Shown here: positions 1 through 5,880 of the stretch, piece by piece
How the letters are laid out: each line of letters opens with the position of its first letter
Numbering within the stretch: position 1 is the first letter of the stretch
Assembly: GCA_023428365.1 (NCBI GenBank)
Contig: JAEYYQ010000090.1
Coordinates: forward strand, 1-6,185
DNA length: 6,185 bases
From: Pseudomonadota bacterium
GTDB lineage: Bacteria > Pseudomonadota > Alphaproteobacteria > Rhizobiales > Hyphomicrobiaceae
Direction: 5' to 3'
Notes under the pieces: generated by a model
What the model saw: only the letters and a program-made list of their open reading frames with translations
Told to the model about the DNA's origin: nothing
Databases searched by the model: none
Position numbers and translations under genes: made by a program

Positions 1-310
1 CCCGGATATGGTCAGCAAGGGCCGCAAGCAGCTTGTCGGTCTTCGAACGCTGGAACCGACGACGGTGCTGGAGGAGGGCGCGCAAATCACCCAGCAAGCC
101 AATCCGGCACTGGGTACACCAGCCCTTGGTCACGTCACCTCATCCTATTGGAGCGCTACATTGGGCCGGCCAATTGCCATGGCGCTCCTTGCCGACGGAC
201 GTAGTCGTATCGGCGAGCGGCTGCACGTTCCGATATCCAACGGCAGTGTGGCGGTCGAGGTGACGGCGCCTGTTTTCTATGATCCGAAGGGAGAGCGCCT
301 TGGCCTCTGA
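1..310 (+). CDS. soxA: Sarcosine oxidase alpha subunit, C-terminal end (5' partial)
   Basis: This is the last ~102 codons of a gene that begins upstream of the window; the frame is open from base 2 and stops with TGA at 308-310. The alpha subunit is part of heterotetrameric sarcosine oxidase (SoxBDAG), a cytoplasmic flavoenzyme that oxidatively demethylates sarcosine to glycine and passes the methyl carbon to tetrahydrofolate. The visible part is the aminomethyltransferase-like (GCV_T C-terminal barrel) end of the protein. It shows the blocks VLEEGAQ, GHVTSSYWS, GRPIAMALL and PVFYDPKGERL, which are typical of SoxA C-termini. The ATG at 8 is an internal Met in a conserved stretch, not a start. 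The following gene, soxG, overlaps its 3' end, as expected in a sox operon. The family call is by recognition of these motifs; the FAD/NAD-binding N-terminal half is not visible. Confidence 0.93.
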   Translation, partial: PDMVSKGRKQLVGLRTLEPTTVLEEGAQITQQANPALGTPALGHVTSSYWSATLGRPIAMALLADGRSRIGERLHVPISNGSVAVEVTAPVFYDPKGERLGL

Positions 311-833
311 CGCATCTGCATCGGTGATTGATCTGCCGGACTGCTGCCGCCTCGTATTTCGAGGTGATCGGATGGCTGCCGATAAAGCAGGCGAAGTATT
401 CGGAGTGCCGCTACCGGCGAAACCACTGCGGGCGGCGCATGCTGGTGAACGGGCTGCTCTCTGGCTCGGTCGCGACGAATGGCACCTCTTGGCTCCGACG
501 GAACAGGCGAACGATCTGACGACGGCGCTTGCATCTGCACTCAGAGACACGCCACACGCCCTCGTTGATGTCTCCGACAACAGTGTGGCAGTCGAGCTCA
601 ACGGGCCGGGCGCGGTCGATATCTTGTCCGCAGGCTGCCCACTTGATTTCGACCTCACGGCCTTCCCTGTGGACATGTGCACGCGCACGTTGTACGGAAA
701 AGCAGAAATCGTGCTGTGGCGAAAGCAATCCGACAGATTTCGGATTGACGTGCGCCGCTCGTTCCTGCCCTACATGAAGGGCCTGATGAGCGAAATCTTG
801 CGCGAACAGGCAAACGTCATGGCCGAGGCTTGA
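279..833 (+). CDS. soxG: Sarcosine oxidase gamma subunit
   Basis: This 184-residue protein matches the gamma subunit of heterotetrameric sarcosine oxidase in length and motifs: LGRDEWHLLAP near residues 64-74, a VDVSDNSVAVELNGPGA block, SAGCPLDFD, and the diagnostic FPVDMCTRTLYGKAEIVLW stretch followed by an aromatic/basic RRSFLPY segment. The fold is related to the folate-binding aminomethyltransferase family, and the subunit supports assembly of the alpha/beta complex. It follows soxA with a 32-nt overlap, so the two are probably translationally coupled. The start at 279 (ATG) keeps an N-terminal RRESALA segment that I recall from related gamma subunits, but it has only a weak ribosome-binding site. 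A TTG at 300 has a much better one (AAGGGAG at 287-293, 6 nt away) and is a real alternative that would shorten the overlap to 11 nt. Confidence 0.93.
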   Translation: MIRRESALASDASASVIDLPDCCRLVFRGDRMAADKAGEVFGVPLPAKPLRAAHAGERAALWLGRDEWHLLAPTEQANDLTTALASALRDTPHALVDVSDNSVAVELNGPGAVDILSAGCPLDFDLTAFPVDMCTRTLYGKAEIVLWRKQSDRFRIDVRRSFLPYMKGLMSEILREQANVMAEA

Positions 834-921
834 ACCGTTTCTGGTTTCTTCTGTGGAGACGCGCAGGATGAAGGCGGGCTGTTCTTTGGTATCAGTCTGA
901 GATCCGTAGAGGCGTTTGCAG

Positions 922-2244
922 ATGTTTCGACGCAGCCTGATCATCATTTTCGTTCTTCTGGCCCTTCCGGTGGCTGCTGCGACGTGGGTGCTTGCGCCCG
1001 TCTTCACCGCAACGAAGCCCGCTGAAGAAGCTCCGCCGGCCGCCAAGCCCGCCGAGACGACCGGCCCGACAGAAGTTGCCAAACTCCCCGATTTGAGTGC
1101 CCTGGCGCCGCGTACGCCAACCGCGGAACCGGCGCGTTTCGACGTGGCCCGCATCGATCCGAATGGCTGGTCGGTGTTCGCTGGAACAGCACCGGCAAAC
1201 GCATCGGTTACGGTCACGGCTGACGGTGTCACCGTTGGAACGGCCAAGGCTGACGAGAATGGCGAGTGGTCACTCTCGTCAGATCATCGATTTGCATCCG
1301 CAAAACCGGTTCTGGCCCTGGCCACGCGCGTTGGAGACCCAGCGCCAGCTCAGTCGGTCGCCAGCAAGCCTCCGGTCGCTGAAACACCGCCAAGTTCTGT
1401 CACGGCATCCCCGAAGGTTGACGCCAAGCCTGCAAAAGTCGCACTCGTCGAGAAGCCCGCTGTTGCAGCTGAACCGCCGAAGGCCCCTGTTACCAGCCCG
1501 CCGCAAATATCTGCGGCTGAGGCCACTAAAGGCATGATGCAGAAGCTGGAAAACCTGGTAGCCGCGGCCCGTGTCGAGGAGACCGCGACGCCGCAAGCTC
1601 CGGCTGCTCCGAAGGTCGAGCAACAGCCGGTTGCGACGGCGGCCCCAGAAGCTCCGCCCACCGCATCGACAGCTCCAACGCAATCACAACCAGCAAGCCA
1701 GGCAACGGCGGCGGCGTCTCCGCCGGTTAACTCCGAACCACAAGCGCCAGCCCAAGTGGCTGCATCGGTCGCAACGCCTGCGCCGGCCGCATCTTCAGCT
1801 CAGGCGCGCCCGTCGTCCCAAGCGGTTGCGAAACCCGTGCCGGTTCCGGTCCCAATGCAGTTCGTTTTCCGCGAGGCGACGTTCACGGAAGACGGTCGCA
1901 GAGCTGCCGACCTGCTGGTCGAGTACCTCCGACTCAAGAAGCCCGCTGCGATCACGATGACCGGCCATGCGGATGAACGTGGCAGTGATGCCTTTAACCT
2001 CGGTCTTTCCAGGGAACGGCTCGAAACGGTCGCCGAGTATCTGCGTGAGAACGGCTACGCGGGCAGCCTGACGTTGAACGCCAAGGGCCGCTCAGAGCCC
2101 TATATCGGCGTTGATCGTAAACTGTACAGCCGCGATGCGCTCTACCAGCTCGACCGCCGGGTCGAAGTGTTGCTCGAATCCGGGCAGTCCGCACGCGCTG
2201 CGGGAACGGCCTCGTCGGAAGCATCAAGTACGACACGCAACTAA
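922..2244 (+). CDS. OmpA-family envelope protein with Ig-like module and Pro/Ala-rich spacer
   Basis: This 440-residue protein is predicted to sit in the envelope and bind peptidoglycan. Residues ~5-21 form a hydrophobic segment after FRR (signal peptide or N-terminal membrane anchor). Residues ~22-70 are Pro/Ala-rich. Residues ~72-126 (DPNGWSVFAGTAP, VTVTADG, ADENGEWSL) form a short Ig-like beta domain of the kind found in Rhizobiales LysM proteins. Residues ~127-309 are a low-complexity Pro/Ala/Gln/Ser spacer. Residues ~312-418 are an OmpA-like domain with TGHADERGSD, LSRERLETVAEYL and a closing LDRRVEVLL. D351 and R366 lie 15 residues apart, the same spacing as the diaminopimelate-contacting Asp/Arg pair of characterised OmpA domains. 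I chose ATG 922 because AGAGG (908-912) lies 9 nt upstream; the in-frame TTG at 916 is too close to it. No beta-barrel is visible, so this is not a classical porin-type OmpA. The exact role is unknown. Confidence 0.88.
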   Translation: MFRRSLIIIFVLLALPVAAATWVLAPVFTATKPAEEAPPAAKPAETTGPTEVAKLPDLSALAPRTPTAEPARFDVARIDPNGWSVFAGTAPANASVTVTADGVTVGTAKADENGEWSLSSDHRFASAKPVLALATRVGDPAPAQSVASKPPVAETPPSSVTASPKVDAKPAKVALVEKPAVAAEPPKAPVTSPPQISAAEATKGMMQKLENLVAAARVEETATPQAPAAPKVEQQPVATAAPEAPPTASTAPTQSQPASQATAAASPPVNSEPQAPAQVAASVATPAPAASSAQARPSSQAVAKPVPVPVPMQFVFREATFTEDGRRAADLLVEYLRLKKPAAITMTGHADERGSDAFNLGLSRERLETVAEYLRENGYAGSLTLNAKGRSEPYIGVDRKLYSRDALYQLDRRVEVLLESGQSARAAGTASSEASSTTRN

Positions 2245-2274
2245 GACGATCCGTCAAAATCTGCTCGATTGATC

Positions 2275-2306
2275 CAACGCACCATCGATAAGGCGATGGA
2301 GCGTTG
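2275..2306. repeat. 32-nt near-perfect inverted repeat after the OmpA-like gene
   Basis: Left arm CAACGCACCATCG (2275-2287) and right arm CGATGGAGCGTTG (2294-2306) are reverse complements except for one central A/A mismatch, around the 6-nt loop ATAAGG. It begins 30 nt after the OmpA-like stop codon and ends before the plausible transglycosylase starts. There is no T-run on either side, so it is not a canonical intrinsic terminator. It could be a Rho-assisted terminator, a 3'-end stabilising hairpin, or an operator. Confidence 0.7.
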
Positions 2307-2435
2307 CTGGCGTCCTGGAGAACTTGGCGGCCTGGAACCCGAGCGGAGGCCTTGCGTTGCGTGTTGGAGAGGGGTCGGCGTTCCTCAGCCTCCGGATGCA
2401 TGATGCAAGCAGTGTCTATTGCGCACGCGAAACAT

Positions 2436-3227
2436 ATGGTGATCGGGTCGGCTCTCAGACTGAGGCGCCTGCTGACGATGGGCGTCGTGTTGATCCTCGT
2501 ACCGCTCGGTCCGGCTCATTCGACGGACGCGGCGCCCGATGCCGACAAAGCCAAACAATCTGCACCAGAAAAGCCGTCCGCTGAGGCTGCACCGAAAGGG
2601 ACTGCCGGGAAAGACACGCCGCTGCCAACACAGGTGTTCCTTGATCGACTGATGATGGCGGAATCGGGTGGGCGCGCCGAGGCGAAAAACCCACGCTCGA
2701 CGGCGCTCGGGCCGTACCAGTTCATCGAAACGACGTTCCTCGACATCATGCGCAGGCACTATCCCAGTGACATTGCCGGCATGAGCGAGGAACAAGTCCT
2801 GGCCCTGCGTACCAGCGCGGATCACGCCCGCCGCGCAGCGCTGGCCTACACCAACGAGAATGCGGCTCACCTGACCGCTAACGGACTGGAAGCATCGTCC
2901 GTGAACCTTCGGCTGGCTTTTCTTCTCGGCGCAGGCGGTGCCACACGTCTCCTGACCGCGGCGCAAAATACGCCGTTATCTCAGCTTCTGGCTGCGGAAG
3001 CGCTGGCCGCCAATCCGTTCATGGGATCGATGACGGCTGCCGATCTCGTCAAGCGCGCTCGATACGATATGAGCGACGATGCCCGCGTCGCAGGCTTGCT
3101 GCCGTCGCGTCCGAGCAAGCCGGCGATCCAAATCCGCTGCAAAATCGGGCTGGCGAGCTGCCGGCGTTGGGTTGCCCTGCAGCAGAAAAAGCTTGCGCGT
3201 GGTCAGCAACAAGCTTCTTCTCGCTAA
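2436..3227 (+). CDS. Secreted SLT-type lytic transglycosylase-like protein
   Basis: From this start the protein has 263 residues. Residues 1-30 look like a Sec signal peptide: basic LRLRR, hydrophobic LLTMGVVLILVPLG, then an AHS-type cleavage region. Residues ~31-62 are a charged, Pro/Ala-rich linker. The catalytic module runs from ~66 to ~205: MMAESGGRAEAKNPRS places the predicted catalytic Glu at 76, followed by the substrate-groove motif ALGPYQFIETTF (90-101) and LLGAGGATRLL (163-173). These motifs belong to Slt/MltC-like lysozyme folds that cleave peptidoglycan glycan strands to 1,6-anhydro ends. A basic tail contains two Cys (235, 242), which could form a disulfide in the periplasm. The start is uncertain. 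ATGs at 2400 and 2403 are in frame, as is a TTG at 2304 inside the upstream hairpin. None has a convincing ribosome-binding site, so 2436 was chosen for its clean signal peptide. It probably functions with the preceding envelope gene. Confidence 0.85.
   Translation: MVIGSALRLRRLLTMGVVLILVPLGPAHSTDAAPDADKAKQSAPEKPSAEAAPKGTAGKDTPLPTQVFLDRLMMAESGGRAEAKNPRSTALGPYQFIETTFLDIMRRHYPSDIAGMSEEQVLALRTSADHARRAALAYTNENAAHLTANGLEASSVNLRLAFLLGAGGATRLLTAAQNTPLSQLLAAEALAANPFMGSMTAADLVKRARYDMSDDARVAGLLPSRPSKPAIQIRCKIGLASCRRWVALQQKKLARGQQQASSR
3184..3221 (-). terminator. Candidate terminator of the deacetylase gene (minus strand)
   Basis: AGAAAAAGCTTG (3184-3195) and CAAGCTTCTTCT (3210-3221) pair at 11 of 12 positions around a 14-nt loop. 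Read on the minus strand, the second arm ends in CTTTTTCT, giving a hairpin whose 3' arm runs into a short T-tract, 41 nt beyond the deacetylase stop. It lies within the last codons of the convergent transglycosylase gene. The stem is AT-rich and the T-tract is part of the stem, so the terminator call is tentative. Confidence 0.4.
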
Positions 3228-3262
3228 CCGCACGGCTTGCGAATTCGCCCCTCGAAAGTTGT

Positions 3263-4120
3263 CTACTTCGCATTCTCTGTGCTGATCGTCCGCACCACGC
3301 TCGACGTCGGCCGCCCGGAACCAACCACGGGCCCTTTAATCTCAGCCTTGGCGACCTCATCCCAGGCGGGCAGCGTCTGCGCCTTATCCTTCGCCTTCAA
3401 GTGGACGACCTTGTAGCCCTTGGCGTTGAGTTCCTTGAGCAGCATCTCCATGGCCTTGGCCGTCGACTGTTGGAAATCGTGCATCAGGATGATGCCCTTG
3501 CCCGTCCTGTCGAGCTTGCTCATGACGGTTTTCACGACCGTCTCGGGATTGCGCGCCTTGAAGTCGAAGCTGTCGACGTCATGCGAGAAAATCGCGATGT
3601 TGCGTTTTCCGAGATATTCGATCTGAGCCTTCGGATCCTGCAGGAACGGGAAGCGGAAGAACGGAGCCGGGTCGCTGCCCAGCGCCAGCTTGACCGCGCT
3701 CAAACCCTTCTCGATCTCCTCTTCCGCCTTCTTCGGACTGGCGCGCCGCAGGTTGGCATGTGACCAGGTGTGACTGCCGATCGTATGACCGCGCTGTGCG
3801 ATGTCCTTCAGAATATCCGGATGCCAGATGGCATGCTTGCCGATGATGAAGAACGTTCCCTTCGTGCAATGATGGTCGAGTGCATCGAGCACCATCCTGG
3901 TATTTTTGGGCCAGGGCCCATCATCGAACGTCAAGACCACTTCCTTGGCCTGAAGGAAGTCATGGATTTTGTACTGCTCAAATCCGAAGGCAGGACCGTC
4001 GGTCGTGTCGATCTCGACAGTTCGCGCTACGCCGATGGCATCCGTATTGCCCGGACACGCCGCAAGAGCAGAAGTTCCTGCGAATGCTATGCAGAGCGCA
4101 GACAATGTTGCCAATCGCAT
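3263..4120 (-). CDS. Secreted polysaccharide deacetylase (NodB / carbohydrate esterase 4 family)
   Basis: This 285-residue protein begins with a signal peptide (MRLATLSALCIAFAGTSALAA) and then carries a NodB homology domain with all five CE4 motifs. They are TFDDGP (64-69, metal and catalytic Asp 66/67), the metal-binding HTWSH (H117 and H121), RFPF (R156-F159), the HDVDSFDF block (180-187), and LMHDF with the catalytic-type His 214. Such enzymes are metal-dependent and remove N- or O-acetyl groups from peptidoglycan, chitin-like or exopolysaccharide glycans; the substrate here cannot be read from sequence. A ~35-residue tail follows the domain. ATG at 4120 was chosen over the in-frame ATG at 4150 because GGGGGAA lies 7 nt upstream of it and the signal peptide starts exactly there. 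It converges on the transglycosylase gene with a 35-nt gap and diverges from the dehydrogenase gene. Confidence 0.94.
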   Translation of the reverse strand: MRLATLSALCIAFAGTSALAACPGNTDAIGVARTVEIDTTDGPAFGFEQYKIHDFLQAKEVVLTFDDGPWPKNTRMVLDALDHHCTKGTFFIIGKHAIWHPDILKDIAQRGHTIGSHTWSHANLRRASPKKAEEEIEKGLSAVKLALGSDPAPFFRFPFLQDPKAQIEYLGKRNIAIFSHDVDSFDFKARNPETVVKTVMSKLDRTGKGIILMHDFQQSTAKAMEMLLKELNAKGYKVVHLKAKDKAQTLPAWDEVAKAEIKGPVVGSGRPTSSVVRTISTENAK

Positions 4121-4304
4121 TTGAGAGTTCCCCCGTCGGCTTGAGCCCATCGTCGGCTATACGGCCGGTATTTGCGCGCTGTGTATAAGCGCGCTCGCAT
4201 GGAACTGGCGAGCGCACGGCCGCATCAAACCCTGGAAAACGTTGCTGCCGGTCGCGCGGAATGTCTTACTGGGCATAACCACAGATAAATTCAGGGAGCG
4301 AACC
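4121..4304. promoter_or_regulatory. Divergent intergenic region with two overlapping inverted repeats
   Basis: This 184-nt gap separates the deacetylase (-) and dehydrogenase (+) starts and must carry promoters for both. Two perfect inverted repeats stand out. The first is GCGCGCT (4174-4180) with AGCGCGC (4188-4194) around GTGTATA. The second is GCGCTCGC (4191-4198) with GCGAGCGC (4208-4215) around a 9-nt spacer. They share bases 4191-4194, so in RNA or cruciform form they would compete. A TATAA-containing element (4184-4188) lies in the first spacer, but I could not pair it with a convincing -35 box on either strand. An operator for a dimeric regulator is the simplest reading; which one is unknown. 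Confidence 0.45.
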
Positions 4305-5186
4305 ATGACCACCACGGTGGGTTTCATCGGATTGGGACTGATGGGCGATGGTTTCGTCACCCGTCTGCAAGCGCAGGGATATTCCGTCGTCGGCTACGAC
4401 ATCTCCGCCGACAGGATGGCCGCGGCCGCAGAGAAGGACGTCAATCCGGCTGCCTCGCCCGCTGCTGTCGCGGATGCTGCCGACGTCGTCCTGGCCTGTG
4501 TGACATCGACTGCCGCTTTGGAACAGGTGGTCGAGGGTGTGGACGGCGTGCTGTCGGCGAACACCATCGAGGGCAAGGTGTTCGTCGATCACTCGACAAC
4601 CGAAATCGAGACGACGCGTCGGTTGGGCAAACGTGCGAGCGAACGCGGTATGAGTTTCGTCGATGCGCCGGTATCGGGTGGTCCGGGTGCCGCTCTGAAC
4701 GGGGCGCTCGCGATCATGGCAGGCGGCGATGATGATGCCATCACGCGGATCCAGCCGATCATGGACAAGCTCGGACGCTTTACGCACATGGGAGCAACGG
4801 GCGCGGGGCAGGCGACCAAACTCGTCAATCAGACGCTGGTTCTCACGAACTACTGCGTGATTGCAGAGGCACTGCGCCTTGCTGAAACCTACGGCATCGA
4901 CGCAAGCCGCATTCCGCAGGCGCTATCCGGCGGATACGCTGGATCAAATCTTCTGCCCGTGATGATGGCGCGCATGATCGCCCGCGACTGGACGCCAACC
5001 GGCTACGCGCGACAAGTGCTGAAGGATCTCGAACTGCTGAATGAAGCAGCGAGGGGTCGCCATCTGGCTATGCCGATGGCGACCCAAGCGCTGACGATGT
5101 TCCGTATGCTCGTTGCCCAGGGCAAGAGCGAACTCGACGGCGCAGCTGTTCTGGAGATGTTCCCGCCCGGCGATCCACCAGCGTAA
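4305..5186 (+). CDS. NAD(P)-dependent 3-hydroxyisobutyrate dehydrogenase-family oxidoreductase
   Basis: This 293-residue protein has the usual length and all landmarks of the beta-hydroxyacid dehydrogenase family, cytoplasmic enzymes that interconvert 3-hydroxyacids and semialdehydes. The N-terminal Rossmann fold starts at residue 4 with VGFIGLGLMG (Gly 9, 11 and 14 of GxGxxG). Substrate-binding DAPVSGG is at 120-126. GATGAGQATKLVNQ at 163-176 contains the predicted catalytic Lys172 and substrate-contacting Asn175. KDLELL at 240-245 is the conserved C-terminal Lys-Asp motif. Tyr/Asp at 31-32 ending the second beta strand (VVGYD) may favour NAD over NADP. Start ATG 4305 has AGGGAG (4293-4298) 6 nt upstream, better than the in-frame upstream ATG/TTG-type starts near 4242. 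Substrate cannot be fixed: 3-hydroxyisobutyrate, tartronate semialdehyde and related acids are all possible. The neighbours give no pathway clue. Confidence 0.93.
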   Translation: MTTTVGFIGLGLMGDGFVTRLQAQGYSVVGYDISADRMAAAAEKDVNPAASPAAVADAADVVLACVTSTAALEQVVEGVDGVLSANTIEGKVFVDHSTTEIETTRRLGKRASERGMSFVDAPVSGGPGAALNGALAIMAGGDDDAITRIQPIMDKLGRFTHMGATGAGQATKLVNQTLVLTNYCVIAEALRLAETYGIDASRIPQALSGGYAGSNLLPVMMARMIARDWTPTGYARQVLKDLELLNEAARGRHLAMPMATQALTMFRMLVAQGKSELDGAAVLEMFPPGDPPA

Positions 5187-5207
5187 GGTCGGAGCCGGGC
5201 TAAGGCA

Positions 5208-5537
5208 TCAACCTTTGGGAGCGCCTTCGATGTCGTGCACGGCTTTGGCGAGGAAGCTGTCCATCGTCGTGCGGATTTCCTGATCGGAGATAGAAATACC
5301 TTTAGCGGCGAAGTCATCGCGCAGCTTCTGCAAGACGTCGCCGTCGCCCTTCTGCGCTAAATCTGCCTTCCTGACAGCTTTAACATAGTCTTCAACGTCA
5401 GCGCCCGTGATGCCAAGTTTCGCAGCGGCCCACTCGCCGAGCATTTTATTGCGACGCGACTCCGCCTTGAACTTCAAATCCTGGTCATGAGCGAACTTCT
5501 TCTCAAAGCCTTTTTCGCGGTCATCGAACGTCGTCAT
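5208..5537 (-). CDS. F1F0-ATPase inhibitor zeta subunit (DUF1476 family)
   Basis: This 109-residue protein matches the alphaproteobacterial ATPase zeta subunit, first described in Paracoccus denitrificans, which inserts its N-terminus into F1 to block ATP hydrolysis. The whole-length signature is visible: MTTFDDREKGFEKKFAHD (1-18, the inhibitory region), FKAESRRNKMLGEWAAAKLG (23-42), then a helical bundle with DYVKAVRKADL and DVLQKLRDDFAAKGI and a C-terminal TMDSFLAKAVHDI helix. No signal peptide is present, as expected for a cytoplasmic ATPase partner. GGAGAG lies 6 nt upstream of the ATG and fixes the start. It converges on the dehydrogenase gene with a 21-nt gap and diverges from purC, a neighbourhood I recall from other Alphaproteobacteria. 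Inhibitory strength varies between species in this family, so activity in this organism is inferred. Confidence 0.93.
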   Translation of the reverse strand: MTTFDDREKGFEKKFAHDQDLKFKAESRRNKMLGEWAAAKLGITGADVEDYVKAVRKADLAQKGDGDVLQKLRDDFAAKGISISDQEIRTTMDSFLAKAVHDIEGAPKG

Positions 5538-5655
5538 TCAATACTCTCCAATAATCTGCGTTTCTGTTGCTTCCAGATGCCACAATCGGCGAAAATTGCT
5601 GGTCGATAGGGTGTAAGGTTACCGAGCCATAGACTGTGCCGCCTGCCGGATCAAC

Positions 5656-5687
5656 GGTTGCCGCGTCGTATTAGCCACGCGGCAACC
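5656..5687. repeat. Perfect 11-bp inverted repeat (hairpin) in the purC upstream region
   Basis: GGTTGCCGCGT (5656-5666) and ACGCGGCAACC (5677-5687) are exact reverse complements separated by a 10-nt loop. The stem is GC-rich and would be very stable in RNA from either strand. No T-run follows it directly on either strand, so a simple intrinsic terminator is unlikely. It is 119 nt upstream of the zeta-subunit start and about 190 nt upstream of purC. Confidence 0.75.
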
Positions 5688-5776
5688 AGACCTGCTGATG
5701 AGATTGTTTCTCCCCACGCGTTCGGCTAGTGTCCGGCCCAAGATCTTTCATCGGCGGCAGGCCCCTTTTGCCACGC

Positions 5777-5796
5777 CGTGCCGAGGTGTCGGCACG
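5777..5796. repeat. Perfect 8-bp hairpin with GGTG loop upstream of purC
   Basis: CGTGCCGA (5777-5784) and TCGGCACG (5789-5796) pair perfectly around a 4-nt loop. The hairpin is 84 nt before the purC ATG, and the nearby GGCAGG...TTTTGCC sequence on its 5' side could add weaker pairing. It may be part of a purC 5' leader structure, an operator, or a chance GC-rich palindrome. Confidence 0.6.
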
Positions 5797-5880
5797 CTGC
5801 ACTAATGGACAGTCCCGCCCCCGATTGGGATGCACGATCTCCCAAGAACAACGCTCGACCGAGTCAGAGGTTTAACGCAA

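Larger units (their letters stand above)
5538..5880. promoter_or_regulatory. Divergent zeta-subunit/purC intergenic region with hairpins
   Basis: This 343-nt stretch holds no supportable gene; the only ORFs are a few codons long. It must contain the promoters of both flanking genes. Three inverted repeats are visible (5656-5687, 5777-5796 and 5825-5845), all on the purC side of the midpoint or near it. A TGGACA hexamer at 5806-5811 resembles a -35 box for purC, but the -10 at the right distance is poor. I recognise no known riboswitch. Confidence 0.5.

Noticed and set aside
868..900. Possible 10-codon leader ORF (ATG 868, TGA 898) with GGAG upstream, ahead of the OmpA-like gene
   Set aside because: It is too short to assess, has no attenuator-like codon run, and no competing hairpin follows it. 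It is most likely chance.
411..1247. 278-codon open frame on the minus strand across soxG and the start of the OmpA-like gene
   Set aside because: It lies opposite two well-supported genes, crosses their intergenic gap, and its translation shows no recognisable domain. Long antisense frames are common in GC-rich coding DNA.
1500..1850. Pro/Ala/Gln/Ser-rich stretch as a possible tandem repeat array or frameshifted region
   Set aside because: No regular repeat unit is visible and the reading frame is continuous through to an intact OmpA-like domain, so it is ordinary low-complexity spacer.
3239..3248. 10-bp palindrome GCGAATTCGC between the convergent transglycosylase and deacetylase genes
   Set aside because: It has no loop, so it cannot form a useful RNA hairpin, and there is no T-run. 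A 10-bp palindrome of this composition is not notable alone.
5185..5215. AAGGT...ACCTT pairing between the convergent dehydrogenase and zeta-subunit genes as a bidirectional terminator
   Set aside because: The stem is only 5 bp with a loop of about 21 nt and lacks a proper T-tract.
5806..5834. TGGACA as a -35 box with GATGCA as a -10 box for purC at 17-nt spacing
   Set aside because: The -35 is good, but the -10 matches only two of six consensus positions, so I did not list it as a promoter feature.
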